From assembly GCF_002583555.1 (NCBI RefSeq), contig NZ_BEGX01000004.1, positions 186,001-250,000 of the forward strand: a DNA stretch of 64,000 bases, read 5' to 3'. This DNA comes from Pseudonocardia sp. N23. Lineage in GTDB: Bacteria > Actinomycetota > Actinomycetes > Mycobacteriales > Pseudonocardiaceae. Under the pieces are notes generated by a model. It had not been told where the DNA came from, did not search any database, and saw only the letters and a program-made list of their open reading frames with translations. Positions 16,868-24,995 of the stretch are shown in pieces (positions within the stretch are counted from its first letter, which is position 1; the number at the start of each line of letters is the position of its first letter). The position numbers and the translations under genes are program-made.

Positions 16868-18225
16868 CGGTGCCGGGGCAGACCCTCGAAGAACCCCGGG
16901 GTGCGGAGCTGACCCCGGGGCATCTCACCGCGCTGCACCAGCGGATCTGGGACGAACGGGCCGAGACCGCGGGCCTGCGGCTCGTGGTCCCGCCGTGCCC
17001 GTACAGCGCGGCCGAGCTGGCGGAGCTGGAGAAGGCGGGGCGCCGGGTGGGTTACCTCCCGCCGGAGGCCGCCACGCGCGCCACCCGGCACGTGCTCGGC
17101 ACGATCTTCCCCTCGATGGGCTGCTACAGCCTGCAGCCGGACAACGAGGTGGAGAACCTCGTGAGCCGGGCGGGCTGGTTCGACTACGAGACCGCGATCG
17201 ACGCCCCGTACGCGGGGACCGACGAGGCCGAGCTGCTCGAGCAGGTGCGGGCCGCGGGTCGTGACCTGCTCAGCATGAACCAGTACATCGTCGCCGCGCA
17301 GGACAGCAGGCTGTTCACCGGTCGCTACCTCGACGAGCGCCGGACCTGGCCCCGCATCGGGATCCGGGTCAGCGGGCGCATCGTGTGCGCGCGCTTCGAC
17401 GGCGACGAGATGGCCGAAGGGCTGGGCGACGAACCACCGGTACCGGGCTCGTTGCTGACGGGCTACGACCTGCATCCGGACTTCCGCGCGCCCTACACCG
17501 GCGGGCGCTCCGCCGGCGTCGCCCGCAGCGGGCGCGGGGTCGAGGTCGAGCCGGAACCACGCGCCCCGCAGCGGGGCGTCCACCCCTCCCAGGAGGGCGA
17601 GCTCGACCTCGACGCGGAGTGGCGGCGCCAGGTCGACGGGCTCGTGGAAGCCGGCTTCGCCGGTGAGCTCGGGATGGGCCCCGAGGAGTACGCGGCCTCG
17701 CTCCCCCGGTTCGCGCCGCAGCCGCCGGAGTACCGGGGGCGGTTCGACGCACCTGTCGTCGTCGAGACCCGGATCGCGTGGGAGCGACAGTACGAGCTGC
17801 TCGGGATCCGGGTGTCGCCGTTCATGGCGTTGTTCCCCGACGCCGTGCCGTGGCACCCGGACTCCGCGCACCGGGACCGGCCGTACGCGGCGTGGTTCAC
17901 CCGGTGGGGACAGCGGTTCGAGGGCCCGACGTCGCCCGACGACGCCCGCGCGGACCTGCGTCCCGACGAGGTGGGCGCGAACCTGCAGGAGGGCAGTGCC
18001 GTGCTGCACGCCCATCCCGCACTCAACGACGCGGCCCGGTTCTTCGACCTCGTCGGCTTCGTGTTCCCCGCGACCGAGATCGGTGGTGGGCTGCCGTTCG
18101 AGACGATCGATCGCACGCCGGGGATCTGCCGCTGGCGCGGGCGTCCCGAGTTCGCCGCCAACCTGTACCCGTTGGCGTTCAGCGTGTTCCGGCCGCTCGT
18201 CCGGGGCCGGGCGGTCACCACATGA
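16864..18225 (+). CDS. Protein of unknown function in a molybdoenzyme operon
   Basis: A 453-residue soluble protein that I cannot assign to a family. There is no signal peptide or membrane segment. Distinct blocks are FPSMGCYSLQPDNEVENLVSR-like text near residue 80 (acidic and aromatic), a charged linker near residues 215-260 (GRGVEVEPEPRAP, HPSQEGELDLDAEW), and a conserved-looking C-terminal half with HAHPALNDAARFFDLVGFVF and TPGICRWRGRPEF. The two halves may be separate domains. It starts at GTG 16864, overlapping the SDR stop, and its own stop overlaps the molybdoenzyme ATG, so strict co-expression is likely. It could be a chaperone, a small-subunit substitute or a new enzyme. Confidence 0.8.
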   Translation: MTVPGQTLEEPRGAELTPGHLTALHQRIWDERAETAGLRLVVPPCPYSAAELAELEKAGRRVGYLPPEAATRATRHVLGTIFPSMGCYSLQPDNEVENLVSRAGWFDYETAIDAPYAGTDEAELLEQVRAAGRDLLSMNQYIVAAQDSRLFTGRYLDERRTWPRIGIRVSGRIVCARFDGDEMAEGLGDEPPVPGSLLTGYDLHPDFRAPYTGGRSAGVARSGRGVEVEPEPRAPQRGVHPSQEGELDLDAEWRRQVDGLVEAGFAGELGMGPEEYAASLPRFAPQPPEYRGRFDAPVVVETRIAWERQYELLGIRVSPFMALFPDAVPWHPDSAHRDRPYAAWFTRWGQRFEGPTSPDDARADLRPDEVGANLQEGSAVLHAHPALNDAARFFDLVGFVFPATEIGGGLPFETIDRTPGICRWRGRPEFAANLYPLAFSVFRPLVRGRAVTT

Positions 18226-20405
18226 CCACCCGGACCAGCCCGTCGATCTGCCGGGTCTGCATGAACTTCTGCCCGGTCGACGTCGAGATCGAGGACGGTG
18301 TCGTCCGGAGGGTCTCGGGCGACCGGACCAACCCGATCTACCGCGGCTACACGTGCGTGAAGGGCCGCACCCAGGGGACGCGGTACAGCAGCCCGTCCCG
18401 GCTGCTCCACTCCCTGCAGCGCCGCCCGGACGGCACCTTCGCGCCGATCCCGACGGACGAGGCGATCGGTGCGATCGCCGAGAAGCTCACGGGCATCGTC
18501 GACCGGTTCGGCCCGAGGGCCGTCGCCCTCTTCGGCGGCACGTACATGGCCATGGACAGCCCGGTCAACCTCTCGATGATCGACGCCTTCATGACGGCCG
18601 TCGGCTCTCCGCTCACGTTCACCACCAGCACGATCGACCAGCCGGGCAAGCCGCTGGCCAAGGGCTTCCACGGAGCCTGGATGGCCCCGAGCCAGGCCTT
18701 CGACGACCCCGACGTTGCCCTGCTCGTCGGCAACAACCCGTTCGTCAGCCACCAGGGCCGCAACGGCGCTCCCGCGGACTTCTTCCGCGGCCTCGCCGAC
18801 CGCGGGGGGCGGCTGATCGTGATCGACCCGCGCCGCACGGAGACGGCCAAGCGGGCCACCCTGCACCTGCGGCCGCGCCCGGGCGAGGACGCGACGCTGC
18901 TGGCCGGGATGCTCCGGGTGATCCTCGCCGAGGAGCTCCACGACGCGGAGTTCGTGGCGGAGAACGTCACCGGGGTCGACGCGTTGCGCGCGGCGGTGGC
19001 GCCCTTCACCCTCGAGCACGTCGCGGCGCGCGCGGACGTCGCCGCCGAGGACGTCGTGGCCGCGGCCCGGATCTTCGGCAGCGCCGGCAAGGGCTACGCC
19101 GCAGCGGGAACCGGGCCGAACATGTCGGCGAAGGGGACCCTCGTCGAGTACCTCCTGCTGTGCCTGGACACCCTCTGCGGGCACTGGATGCGCGCAGGTG
19201 ACCACGTGCGCAACGCGCTGTCGCTCGTCCCCGCCGCCATCCAGCCCGACAAGGCCCAGGCGCTCCCGCCCTTCCCGGCATACGGCTACGGCGAGCAGCT
19301 CCGCGTCCGCGGCCTGACCATGACCGCTGCGGGCCTGCCCACCGCCGCGATGGCGGACGAGATCCTGCTGCCGGGCGAGGGCCAGGTCCGGGCAGTCGTC
19401 AGCGTGGGTGGGAACCCTGCGGCCTGCGTGCCGGACCAGCTGAAGATGGTCGAGGCCCTGCGCTCGCTCGACCTGCTGGTACAGGTGGACATCCAGATGT
19501 CGCCGACGGCAGCCCTCGCCGACTACGTCATCGCGTCCACCCTGCCCTTCGAGATGCCGGGCACGAACCTCATGGTCGATTTCCTGCCGCTGTACGCCAA
19601 CGGCGTCGGGCTGTCCGAGTCCTGGGCGCACTACACACCGGCCGTCGTCGACCCGCCCGACGGGTCGGACGTGATCGAGCAGTGGCGGTTCCTGCACCGG
19701 CTCGCGGGCCGGATGGGGCTGCATCTGGGCCTCTACCCCGCGCTCGGCGAGGTGATCCACATCGAGGGCAGCGTGCCGCTGCAGCTGGACATGACGCGCG
19801 ACCCCGACGTCGACGAGCTGTTCGAGCACATCCACACCGGGTCCCGCATCCCGTTCGCGGAGGTCAGGAAGCACCCGCGGGGCGCGCTGTTCCCGGACCC
19901 GCCCGTGCACGTGCGGCCCCGGGATCCCGGCTGGGAGGGACGGCTCGACGTCGGCAACGAGGTCATGCTGACCGACCTGCGCGACGAGCTGACCGCGCCG
20001 CTGCCCGACGGATACCCGTTCCGGCTGATCTCGCGGCGCCTGATGCACGTCATGAACGCCCCCACGTTCGCCGCGCCCGAGAGCCGGCCCCGCCACAACC
20101 CGGCGTTCATGAACCCGGGAGACCTCGCCGGCCTCGGCGTCGAGACCGGTGACGTCGTCGAGATCCGGTCGGCCCGGGCCGCGATCCTGGCCGTGGCCGA
20201 GGCCGACGACACCGTCCGCCCCGGCACTGTGTCGATCAGCCACGCCTTCGGCGGCCTGCCCGGCGTGGCGGAGGACGTGCGGGAGCTCGGCTCGAACCCG
20301 GGCCGGCTCGTCGCCGACGACGGCGTCCACGACAGGTTCTCGGGCCAGCCGCGGATGAGCAACGTCCCCGTCCGGATCGGACCCGCGCCCGTGGACGCGC
20401 GCTGA
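18222..20405 (+). CDS. Molybdopterin-dependent oxidoreductase (DMSO-reductase superfamily)
   Basis: A 727-residue catalytic subunit binding bis-MGD and one [4Fe-4S] cluster. The cluster ligands are Cys10, Cys13, Cys17 and Cys45 (CRVCMNFC and YTCVKG). Cofactor-binding blocks such as LLVGNNPFVSHQ and LIVIDPRRTETAK follow, and the C-terminal molybdopterin-binding barrel contains LISRRLMHVMNAP. No twin-arginine signal is visible, so it acts in the cytoplasm. No Cys or Sec stands at the usual metal-ligand position near TTSTIDQPGK, so Ser, Asp or water may bind Mo or W. No electron-transfer subunit is next to it. ATG 18222 overlaps the preceding stop. The substrate cannot be named. Confidence 0.9.
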   Translation: MTTRTSPSICRVCMNFCPVDVEIEDGVVRRVSGDRTNPIYRGYTCVKGRTQGTRYSSPSRLLHSLQRRPDGTFAPIPTDEAIGAIAEKLTGIVDRFGPRAVALFGGTYMAMDSPVNLSMIDAFMTAVGSPLTFTTSTIDQPGKPLAKGFHGAWMAPSQAFDDPDVALLVGNNPFVSHQGRNGAPADFFRGLADRGGRLIVIDPRRTETAKRATLHLRPRPGEDATLLAGMLRVILAEELHDAEFVAENVTGVDALRAAVAPFTLEHVAARADVAAEDVVAAARIFGSAGKGYAAAGTGPNMSAKGTLVEYLLLCLDTLCGHWMRAGDHVRNALSLVPAAIQPDKAQALPPFPAYGYGEQLRVRGLTMTAAGLPTAAMADEILLPGEGQVRAVVSVGGNPAACVPDQLKMVEALRSLDLLVQVDIQMSPTAALADYVIASTLPFEMPGTNLMVDFLPLYANGVGLSESWAHYTPAVVDPPDGSDVIEQWRFLHRLAGRMGLHLGLYPALGEVIHIEGSVPLQLDMTRDPDVDELFEHIHTGSRIPFAEVRKHPRGALFPDPPVHVRPRDPGWEGRLDVGNEVMLTDLRDELTAPLPDGYPFRLISRRLMHVMNAPTFAAPESRPRHNPAFMNPGDLAGLGVETGDVVEIRSARAAILAVAEADDTVRPGTVSISHAFGGLPGVAEDVRELGSNPGRLVADDGVHDRFSGQPRMSNVPVRIGPAPVDAR

Positions 20406-20412
20406 GCACGGT

Positions 20413-20441
20413 GGGTCCCGGTCCGCTCAGGTCCGGGGCCC
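20413..20441. terminator. Convergent hairpin between molybdoenzyme and SDR genes
   Basis: GGGTCCCGG at 20413-20421 can pair with CCGGGGCCC at 20433-20441 (one G-U), loop 11 bases. It lies where two converging operons end and overlaps the 3' end of the reverse SDR gene. There is no T-tract, as is common in actinobacteria. Confidence 0.45.
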
Positions 20442-21182
20442 GCCCGCCACGTAGAGGACCTGGCCGGACACGAAGCCCGAGCGTTCGTCGACGAAGTAGG
20501 ACACGGCCTGCGCGATGTCGTCGGGCCCGCCCGCGCGCCCGACGGGGATCTCCGCCACCCGCTGGGCCAGGTACTCGTCCCAGGGCACGCCGATGCGCTC
20601 CGCGGTCGCCCGCGTCATGTCGCTGACCACGAATCCCGGTGCGATGCAGTTGACCGTGATCCCGAAACGGCCCAGCTCGAAGGCCAGCGTCTTGGTGAAG
20701 CCCTGCAGGCCGGCCTTCGCCGCGGCGTAGTTGGCCTGGCCGCGCTTGCCCAGTGCCGAGGTCGACGACAGGTTCACGATCCGGCCCCATCCCGCCTCGA
20801 CCATGTGCCGCTGCACCGCCCTGGAGACGAGGAACGACCCCCGCAGGTGCACTCCCACGACCGCGTCCCAGTCGGCCTCGGTCATCCGGAACAGCAGGTT
20901 GTCCCGAGTGATGCCGGCGTTGTTGACCAGCACCGTCGGCGGACCCAGCTCGGCGGCGACGCGGTCGACGGCGACCTGCACTGCCTCCGCGTCCGCGACG
21001 TCGGCGGCCACCGCGATCGCGGTCCGGCCTTGCGCGAGCACGGCGTCGGCGGTGGCCTTCGCGGCACTCTCCTCCAGGTCGAGGACGGCGACGGCGAAGC
21101 CGTCCATGGCGAGGCGCCGCGCGGTGGCGGCGCCGATCCCCCGGGCTGCGCCGGTGACGATCGCGACGCGTGACTCGGACAT
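20427..21182 (-). CDS. SDR family oxidoreductase, FabG-like
   Basis: A 251-residue classical SDR. The NAD(P) motif TGAARGIGAATAR is at residues ~10-22, NNAG occurs as VLVNNAGITRDNL, and the catalytic Ser-Tyr-Lys set is LSSTSALGKRGQANYAAAKAG. The C-terminal pattern DDIAQAVSYFVDERSGFVSGQVLYVAGG is typical of 3-oxoacyl or 3-hydroxyacyl reductases. Within this operon it most likely handles a hydroxyl/keto step of a ring or side chain. It starts 13 bases after the alpha/beta hydrolase gene and is the last gene of the BVMO operon that begins at 26807. Confidence 0.93.
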   Translation of the reverse strand: MSESRVAIVTGAARGIGAATARRLAMDGFAVAVLDLEESAAKATADAVLAQGRTAIAVAADVADAEAVQVAVDRVAAELGPPTVLVNNAGITRDNLLFRMTEADWDAVVGVHLRGSFLVSRAVQRHMVEAGWGRIVNLSSTSALGKRGQANYAAAKAGLQGFTKTLAFELGRFGITVNCIAPGFVVSDMTRATAERIGVPWDEYLAQRVAEIPVGRAGGPDDIAQAVSYFVDERSGFVSGQVLYVAGGPRT

Positions 21183-21195
21183 CGATGGTGCTCCT

Positions 21196-22194
21196 TCAGG
21201 TCGGTCGTGACGAGGGTCGGGGCGGCCGGAGGACCCGGCGCAGCCAGTCCGTGCGCCGGTCCACCGCGGCGACCGAGACGGCGGCGGTGGGGGCGAGGAT
21301 CTCGAAGCAGTGGTACGCGCCGGGCCAGACGTGCAGCTCCGCAGCTCCCCCGGCCTGCCAGATCCGGGTGGCGTAGTCGACGGCCTCGTCCCGGAACGTG
21401 TCGACCGAGCCGACGTCGACGAACGCGGGCGGCAGGCCGCTCAGGTCCGTCGCCCGGGCGGGGGCGGAGTACGGCTCGACGGCAGGACCGCCGCGGCGGC
21501 CGCCGAGACGGGCGTCCCAGGCCGTGCGGTTGGCGGTCCGGTCCCACACGCCGACGCCGTCGAGCTGGCGGCTCGCGGGGGTGTGCTCGCGGTCGTCGAG
21601 CATGGGGCACAAGAGGAGCTGGCCCGCCGCCCGGGGACCGTGGCGGTCCCGGGCGAGCAGCGCGGTACCGGCCGCCAGGCCGGCACCGGCGCTGTGCCCG
21701 GCCAGGACGAGCCGGGACGGGTCGACGCCGAGCTCGGCCGCGTGCCCGGCCACCCACACCAGCCCGGCGTAGCAGTCCTCGACGGCGGCCGGGTCGGGGT
21801 CCGCGGGCGCCAGCCGGTAGTCGACGGACACGACCGGCACGCCGAACTCCACCGCCCACGGGAGCACCAGGTCGAGGCCGAATCGGAAGTCGCCCAGGAC
21901 GACCCCGCCTCCGTGGATCCAGTAGAGCGCAGGCGAGCCGGGACGGCTGAGCGGGGGCGTCGCCACGAGGAGCCGCATGTCCGGGGCGTCGGACCGGGCC
22001 ACGGTGACGGTCCGGACGTCGACCCTGTGCGCCTCGGCGATGGCCGTGAACGAGGGCGCCGTGGCGGCCGTGTCCTCCCGCAGCGCGGCCAGCATCTCCG
22101 GGGTCACCGTCGTCGGGACGTCCTCCGCGGCCGCGAGGGCGGCGGCGAGCTCCGGGTCGAACGGGGGGTGGACCGGTGAGAGGTCCGTGGTCAT
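21196..22194 (-). CDS. Alpha/beta hydrolase, hormone-sensitive lipase type
   Basis: A 332-residue esterase. The oxyanion motif HGGG appears in YWIHGGGVVLGDFR and the nucleophile elbow is LAGHSAGAGLA (GxSxG). Asp and His follow in the C-terminal third (FVDVGSVDTFRDEAVDY, VWPGAYHCFE). The family hydrolyses short- and medium-chain esters or lactones. Together with the BVMO of the same operon it makes a sensible pair: the monooxygenase forms an ester or lactone and this enzyme opens it. The ATG lies 36 bases after the thiolase-like stop. Confidence 0.92.
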   Translation of the reverse strand: MTTDLSPVHPPFDPELAAALAAAEDVPTTVTPEMLAALREDTAATAPSFTAIAEAHRVDVRTVTVARSDAPDMRLLVATPPLSRPGSPALYWIHGGGVVLGDFRFGLDLVLPWAVEFGVPVVSVDYRLAPADPDPAAVEDCYAGLVWVAGHAAELGVDPSRLVLAGHSAGAGLAAGTALLARDRHGPRAAGQLLLCPMLDDREHTPASRQLDGVGVWDRTANRTAWDARLGGRRGGPAVEPYSAPARATDLSGLPPAFVDVGSVDTFRDEAVDYATRIWQAGGAAELHVWPGAYHCFEILAPTAAVSVAAVDRRTDWLRRVLRPPRPSSRPT

Positions 22195-22230
22195 GTCTGC
22201 TCCCGTGTGGACGTTCGGGCGGAGTGGGGG

Positions 22231-23355
22231 TCAGGCACCGAGCAGCAGCACCTCGCCGATCACGGCGACGAGTGCGACCTCGGCGCCGACGACCTGGTTC
22301 GCCGCGCTCTCGCCCCGCAGCTGGCGCACCGCCTGCACGACCCGCTGCAGCCGCTGCGACTCCCCGGTGTGCGAGTGCGACATGGTGCCGCCGTCGGTGA
22401 CGATCGGGTACCGCCCGGTCGACTCGATGGCGTCGCCCGCGACGAGGTCGGGGCCCTCCCCGACGTCGCAGTACCGCAGGGACTCGAAGTAGCGGACGAT
22501 CTCCCACGAGAAGTTGTCGTAGAACTCGAAGACGTCCACGTCGTCGCGCGAGAGCCCGGCCTGCGCGAACGCCGCATCTCCTGCCTTGCGGCCCCACATC
22601 GCGACGCGGTCGTACGTCGGCGGGTGGGTGTAGGTCGGCCCCCAGCTGTCCCAGGCCCCACCGAGCACCCGCACCGGCGCCACGTCGAGGTCGGCGGCCC
22701 GCTCAGCCGTGGTCAGCACCAGCGCGGAGCCGCCCTCGCTGGTGGTGGCGCAGTCCAGCAGGTGGTACGGGTCGGCGATCATCCGGGAGGCCAGCACGTC
22801 CTCGGCCGTGTACGGGCCCCGTCCGAAGTAGACGGCCTCCGGGTTGCGGGAGCCGTTGTTGCGGATGACCGCGGCGACGTGCGCGATCTTCTCCCGCGGC
22901 ACGGAGAAGCGGTGCAGGTACTGCTGGGCCGCCATCGCCCACTCCGCCGGGGTCATCAGGCCCCAGCACTCGATGAACTCGTTCGGGGTCCGGGCCCACG
23001 GGGCGACCGCGGCGCGGTCCGTGTACACCCCGGCCTGCCCACCGGCGAGCACCACGGTGTCGCAGGCGCCGGCCCCGATCGCGGCCGCCGCCTCGACGAC
23101 CGCGGCAGGGCCGGGCACCTGCGCGCCGGTCCAGAACCAGGGGATGCCGAGCGCGTACCCGAACGCGTCGGCACCGCCCCGGTACTGCAGGCCGGGCAGC
23201 ACGGTCAGCCCGTCGACGTCGGCCGTGGTGAGCCCGGCGTCGTCGAGCGCCCCGGTGATCGCGGCGAGCGTGACCGAGTCCGAGGTCTGGCCCTCGAGCA
23301 CCCGTGCCTGCGGTGTGTTGTACGCACCGACGACGACGACCTCGCGGCCGCTCAC
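22231..23355 (-). CDS. Thiolase-like protein (possible acyl-CoA retro-aldolase)
   Basis: A 374-residue protein with the thiolase fold of the SCP-x/Ltp2 type. Recognisable blocks are VVVVGAYNTPQARV at the start, GGQAGVYTDRAA, the ribosome-like HLLDCATTSEGGSALVL block, and FEFYDNFSWEIVRYFESL with CDVGEGPDLV. The usual N-terminal nucleophilic Cys is absent: the expected site reads WTGAQVPGPAAVVE. That resembles Ltp2-type aldol lyases, which cleave side-chain CoA esters together with a DUF35 partner. The partner gene is immediately upstream and overlaps by GTGA. Aldol cleavage is therefore a better guess than thiolysis. GTG 23355 was chosen because the frame further upstream covers the DUF35 gene. 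Confidence 0.85.
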   Translation of the reverse strand: MSGREVVVVGAYNTPQARVLEGQTSDSVTLAAITGALDDAGLTTADVDGLTVLPGLQYRGGADAFGYALGIPWFWTGAQVPGPAAVVEAAAAIGAGACDTVVLAGGQAGVYTDRAAVAPWARTPNEFIECWGLMTPAEWAMAAQQYLHRFSVPREKIAHVAAVIRNNGSRNPEAVYFGRGPYTAEDVLASRMIADPYHLLDCATTSEGGSALVLTTAERAADLDVAPVRVLGGAWDSWGPTYTHPPTYDRVAMWGRKAGDAAFAQAGLSRDDVDVFEFYDNFSWEIVRYFESLRYCDVGEGPDLVAGDAIESTGRYPIVTDGGTMSHSHTGESQRLQRVVQAVRQLRGESAANQVVGAEVALVAVIGEVLLLGA

Positions 23356-23753
23356 GCGAGCTCGAAGCAGGGCAGGGTGATCGCGTCGGTCACCGGGGTG
23401 AAGCGCACCCGCACGGGCGCACCGATCGTGACCACGTCGGGTGGGGTGCCGACGATGTTGGTGACCATCTCGTAGCCCTCCTCGAGCCGGACGACCGCGA
23501 CGACGTACGGCACGTCGAAGGCCGGTGTCTGCGGGCGCCAGATGACCGTGAACGTCACCACATGTCCGTCGCCCGCAGACTCCACCCAGGTCAGTGCATC
23601 TGCGTGGCACTCGCGGCAGAACTCCTGCGGGGTGAACACGTGGGCCCCGCACTTGTCGCACCGCTGGACGAGCAGCCGGCCCTCCCGGCACGCTGCCCAG
23701 AAGGGCTCCGTGAGCGGTGACGGGTGCGGGACCGGCCTGTCCGTCGTGGTCAC
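23352..23753 (-). CDS. DUF35/OB-fold zinc-ribbon acyl-CoA-associated protein
   Basis: A 133-residue protein with a rubredoxin-like zinc ribbon (Cys32, Cys35, Cys46, Cys49) followed by an OB-fold (VVTFTVIWRPQTPAFDVPY). Such proteins pair with thiolase-fold enzymes and hold the acyl-CoA in the complex; in steroid degradation the DUF35 part of ChsH2 binds the Ltp2 aldolase. GTG 23753 overlaps the amidohydrolase stop, and its stop overlaps the thiolase-like start, both as GTGA. This tight coupling supports equal production of the two partners. Confidence 0.9.
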   Translation of the reverse strand: MTTTDRPVPHPSPLTEPFWAACREGRLLVQRCDKCGAHVFTPQEFCRECHADALTWVESAGDGHVVTFTVIWRPQTPAFDVPYVVAVVRLEEGYEMVTNIVGTPPDVVTIGAPVRVRFTPVTDAITLPCFELA

Positions 23754-24988
23754 ATCTGGTCCAGTGGCCGGCCGTCGGCGTCGAGGTGCTGGTCGAAGGG
23801 CAGCTGGTAGAGCCGGATGGCGTTGCCCCGCACGATCCGGTAGGTGATGGCGGGGTCGACCCCGGCGAACTGGTCCACGAGGTGGCTGCGGGTGTGCGGG
23901 AACGGTCCGTCGCTGTGCGGGAAGTCGACCTCGAACATCAGGTTGTCGACACCGATGTGCTCGGCATTCGCGATCGCGTGCTTGTCCGCGAAGATGCAGC
24001 CCCACATGTTGCGCCGCACGTAGGTCGACGGCTTCTCCTTGAGCTTCTCGTCGCCCAGCGCCCACGTGTGGTGGGCGTAGGCGTGGTCCATCCGCTCCAT
24101 CGCGTAGGGGATCCAGCCGGCCTGGCCCTCGGAGTAGGCGAGCTTGAGATCCGGGAACCGGTCGAGCACGCCGGAGAACACGAAGTCCGCCATGGAGGCG
24201 TAGGAGTTCGCGAACTGCAGGACGGGCAGCAGGAGCAGCGGCGCCTCCGGTGGCAGCGTCATCAGCAGCGACGACGAGCCGATGTGCATGCACACCACCG
24301 TCTCGGTCTCCTCGCACGCGGCGAAGAACGGGTCCCAGTTGCCGTCGTGGATGCTCGGGTAGCCCAGGTGGCCGACGATCTCGCTGAAGGCGACCGCATG
24401 GACTCCCCGGGCGGCGTTGCGCCGGACCTCGGCCGCCGCCAGGTGTGCGTCCCACAGCGGAACGACCGGAGCCGGCACCAGCCGGCCACCGGAGTCGCCC
24501 GCCCACTCCTCGACCTGCCAGTCGTTGTAGGCCTGGATCAGGGCGACCCCGAGATCACGGTCGTTCTCGGTCTCCTCGCTGAACGCCTGCCCGCAGAACC
24601 GGGGGAACGACGGGAAGCCGATGGACGCCTCGACGCCTTGGGCGTCCATCGCCGCGAGCCGTGCCTTCGGGTCGTAGCAGGCGGGGTCCATCTCGTCGAA
24701 GGTCACCGGCTCCTTGTCCCGCATCTCGGCGGAGGTGTCGACGCCGTCGAGCACGACGACAGCACGTCGCGGCACGTAGATCGACTTGCCGAACACCCAG
24801 ACGTCGCTGGGCATACCGTTCTCGTCCTCCTCGAACCCGAAGAGGTCGGTGTCCAGGCTGACCATCCGCCGCTCGACGCGCGGGGCGCCGTACTGGAACT
24901 TCTGCGGAAGCCACCGCTCGAAGAGGTGCGCGGGCTCGACCAGGTGGTCGTCGACGGAGATGATCTTGGGAAGGTCGGTTGCGGTCAT
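23750..24988 (-). CDS. Amidohydrolase family (amidohydrolase_2) metalloprotein
   Basis: A 412-residue TIM-barrel hydrolase or decarboxylase. The N-terminal metal motif is SVDDHLVEP (D-x-H type). Further likely ligands are the His in CMHIGSSS and the region LMFEVDFPHSDGPFPHTR near the C-terminus. Family members include decarboxylases and C-C or C-N hydrolases of aromatic and CoA catabolism. ATG 24988 follows the BVMO stop by 7 bases; the longer open frame upstream is BVMO antiframe. In this operon it could act on a ring-opened acid, but the reaction cannot be told from sequence. Confidence 0.9.
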   Translation of the reverse strand: MTATDLPKIISVDDHLVEPAHLFERWLPQKFQYGAPRVERRMVSLDTDLFGFEEDENGMPSDVWVFGKSIYVPRRAVVVLDGVDTSAEMRDKEPVTFDEMDPACYDPKARLAAMDAQGVEASIGFPSFPRFCGQAFSEETENDRDLGVALIQAYNDWQVEEWAGDSGGRLVPAPVVPLWDAHLAAAEVRRNAARGVHAVAFSEIVGHLGYPSIHDGNWDPFFAACEETETVVCMHIGSSSLLMTLPPEAPLLLLPVLQFANSYASMADFVFSGVLDRFPDLKLAYSEGQAGWIPYAMERMDHAYAHHTWALGDEKLKEKPSTYVRRNMWGCIFADKHAIANAEHIGVDNLMFEVDFPHSDGPFPHTRSHLVDQFAGVDPAITYRIVRGNAIRLYQLPFDQHLDADGRPLDQM

Positions 24989-24995
24989 CTGTTCC

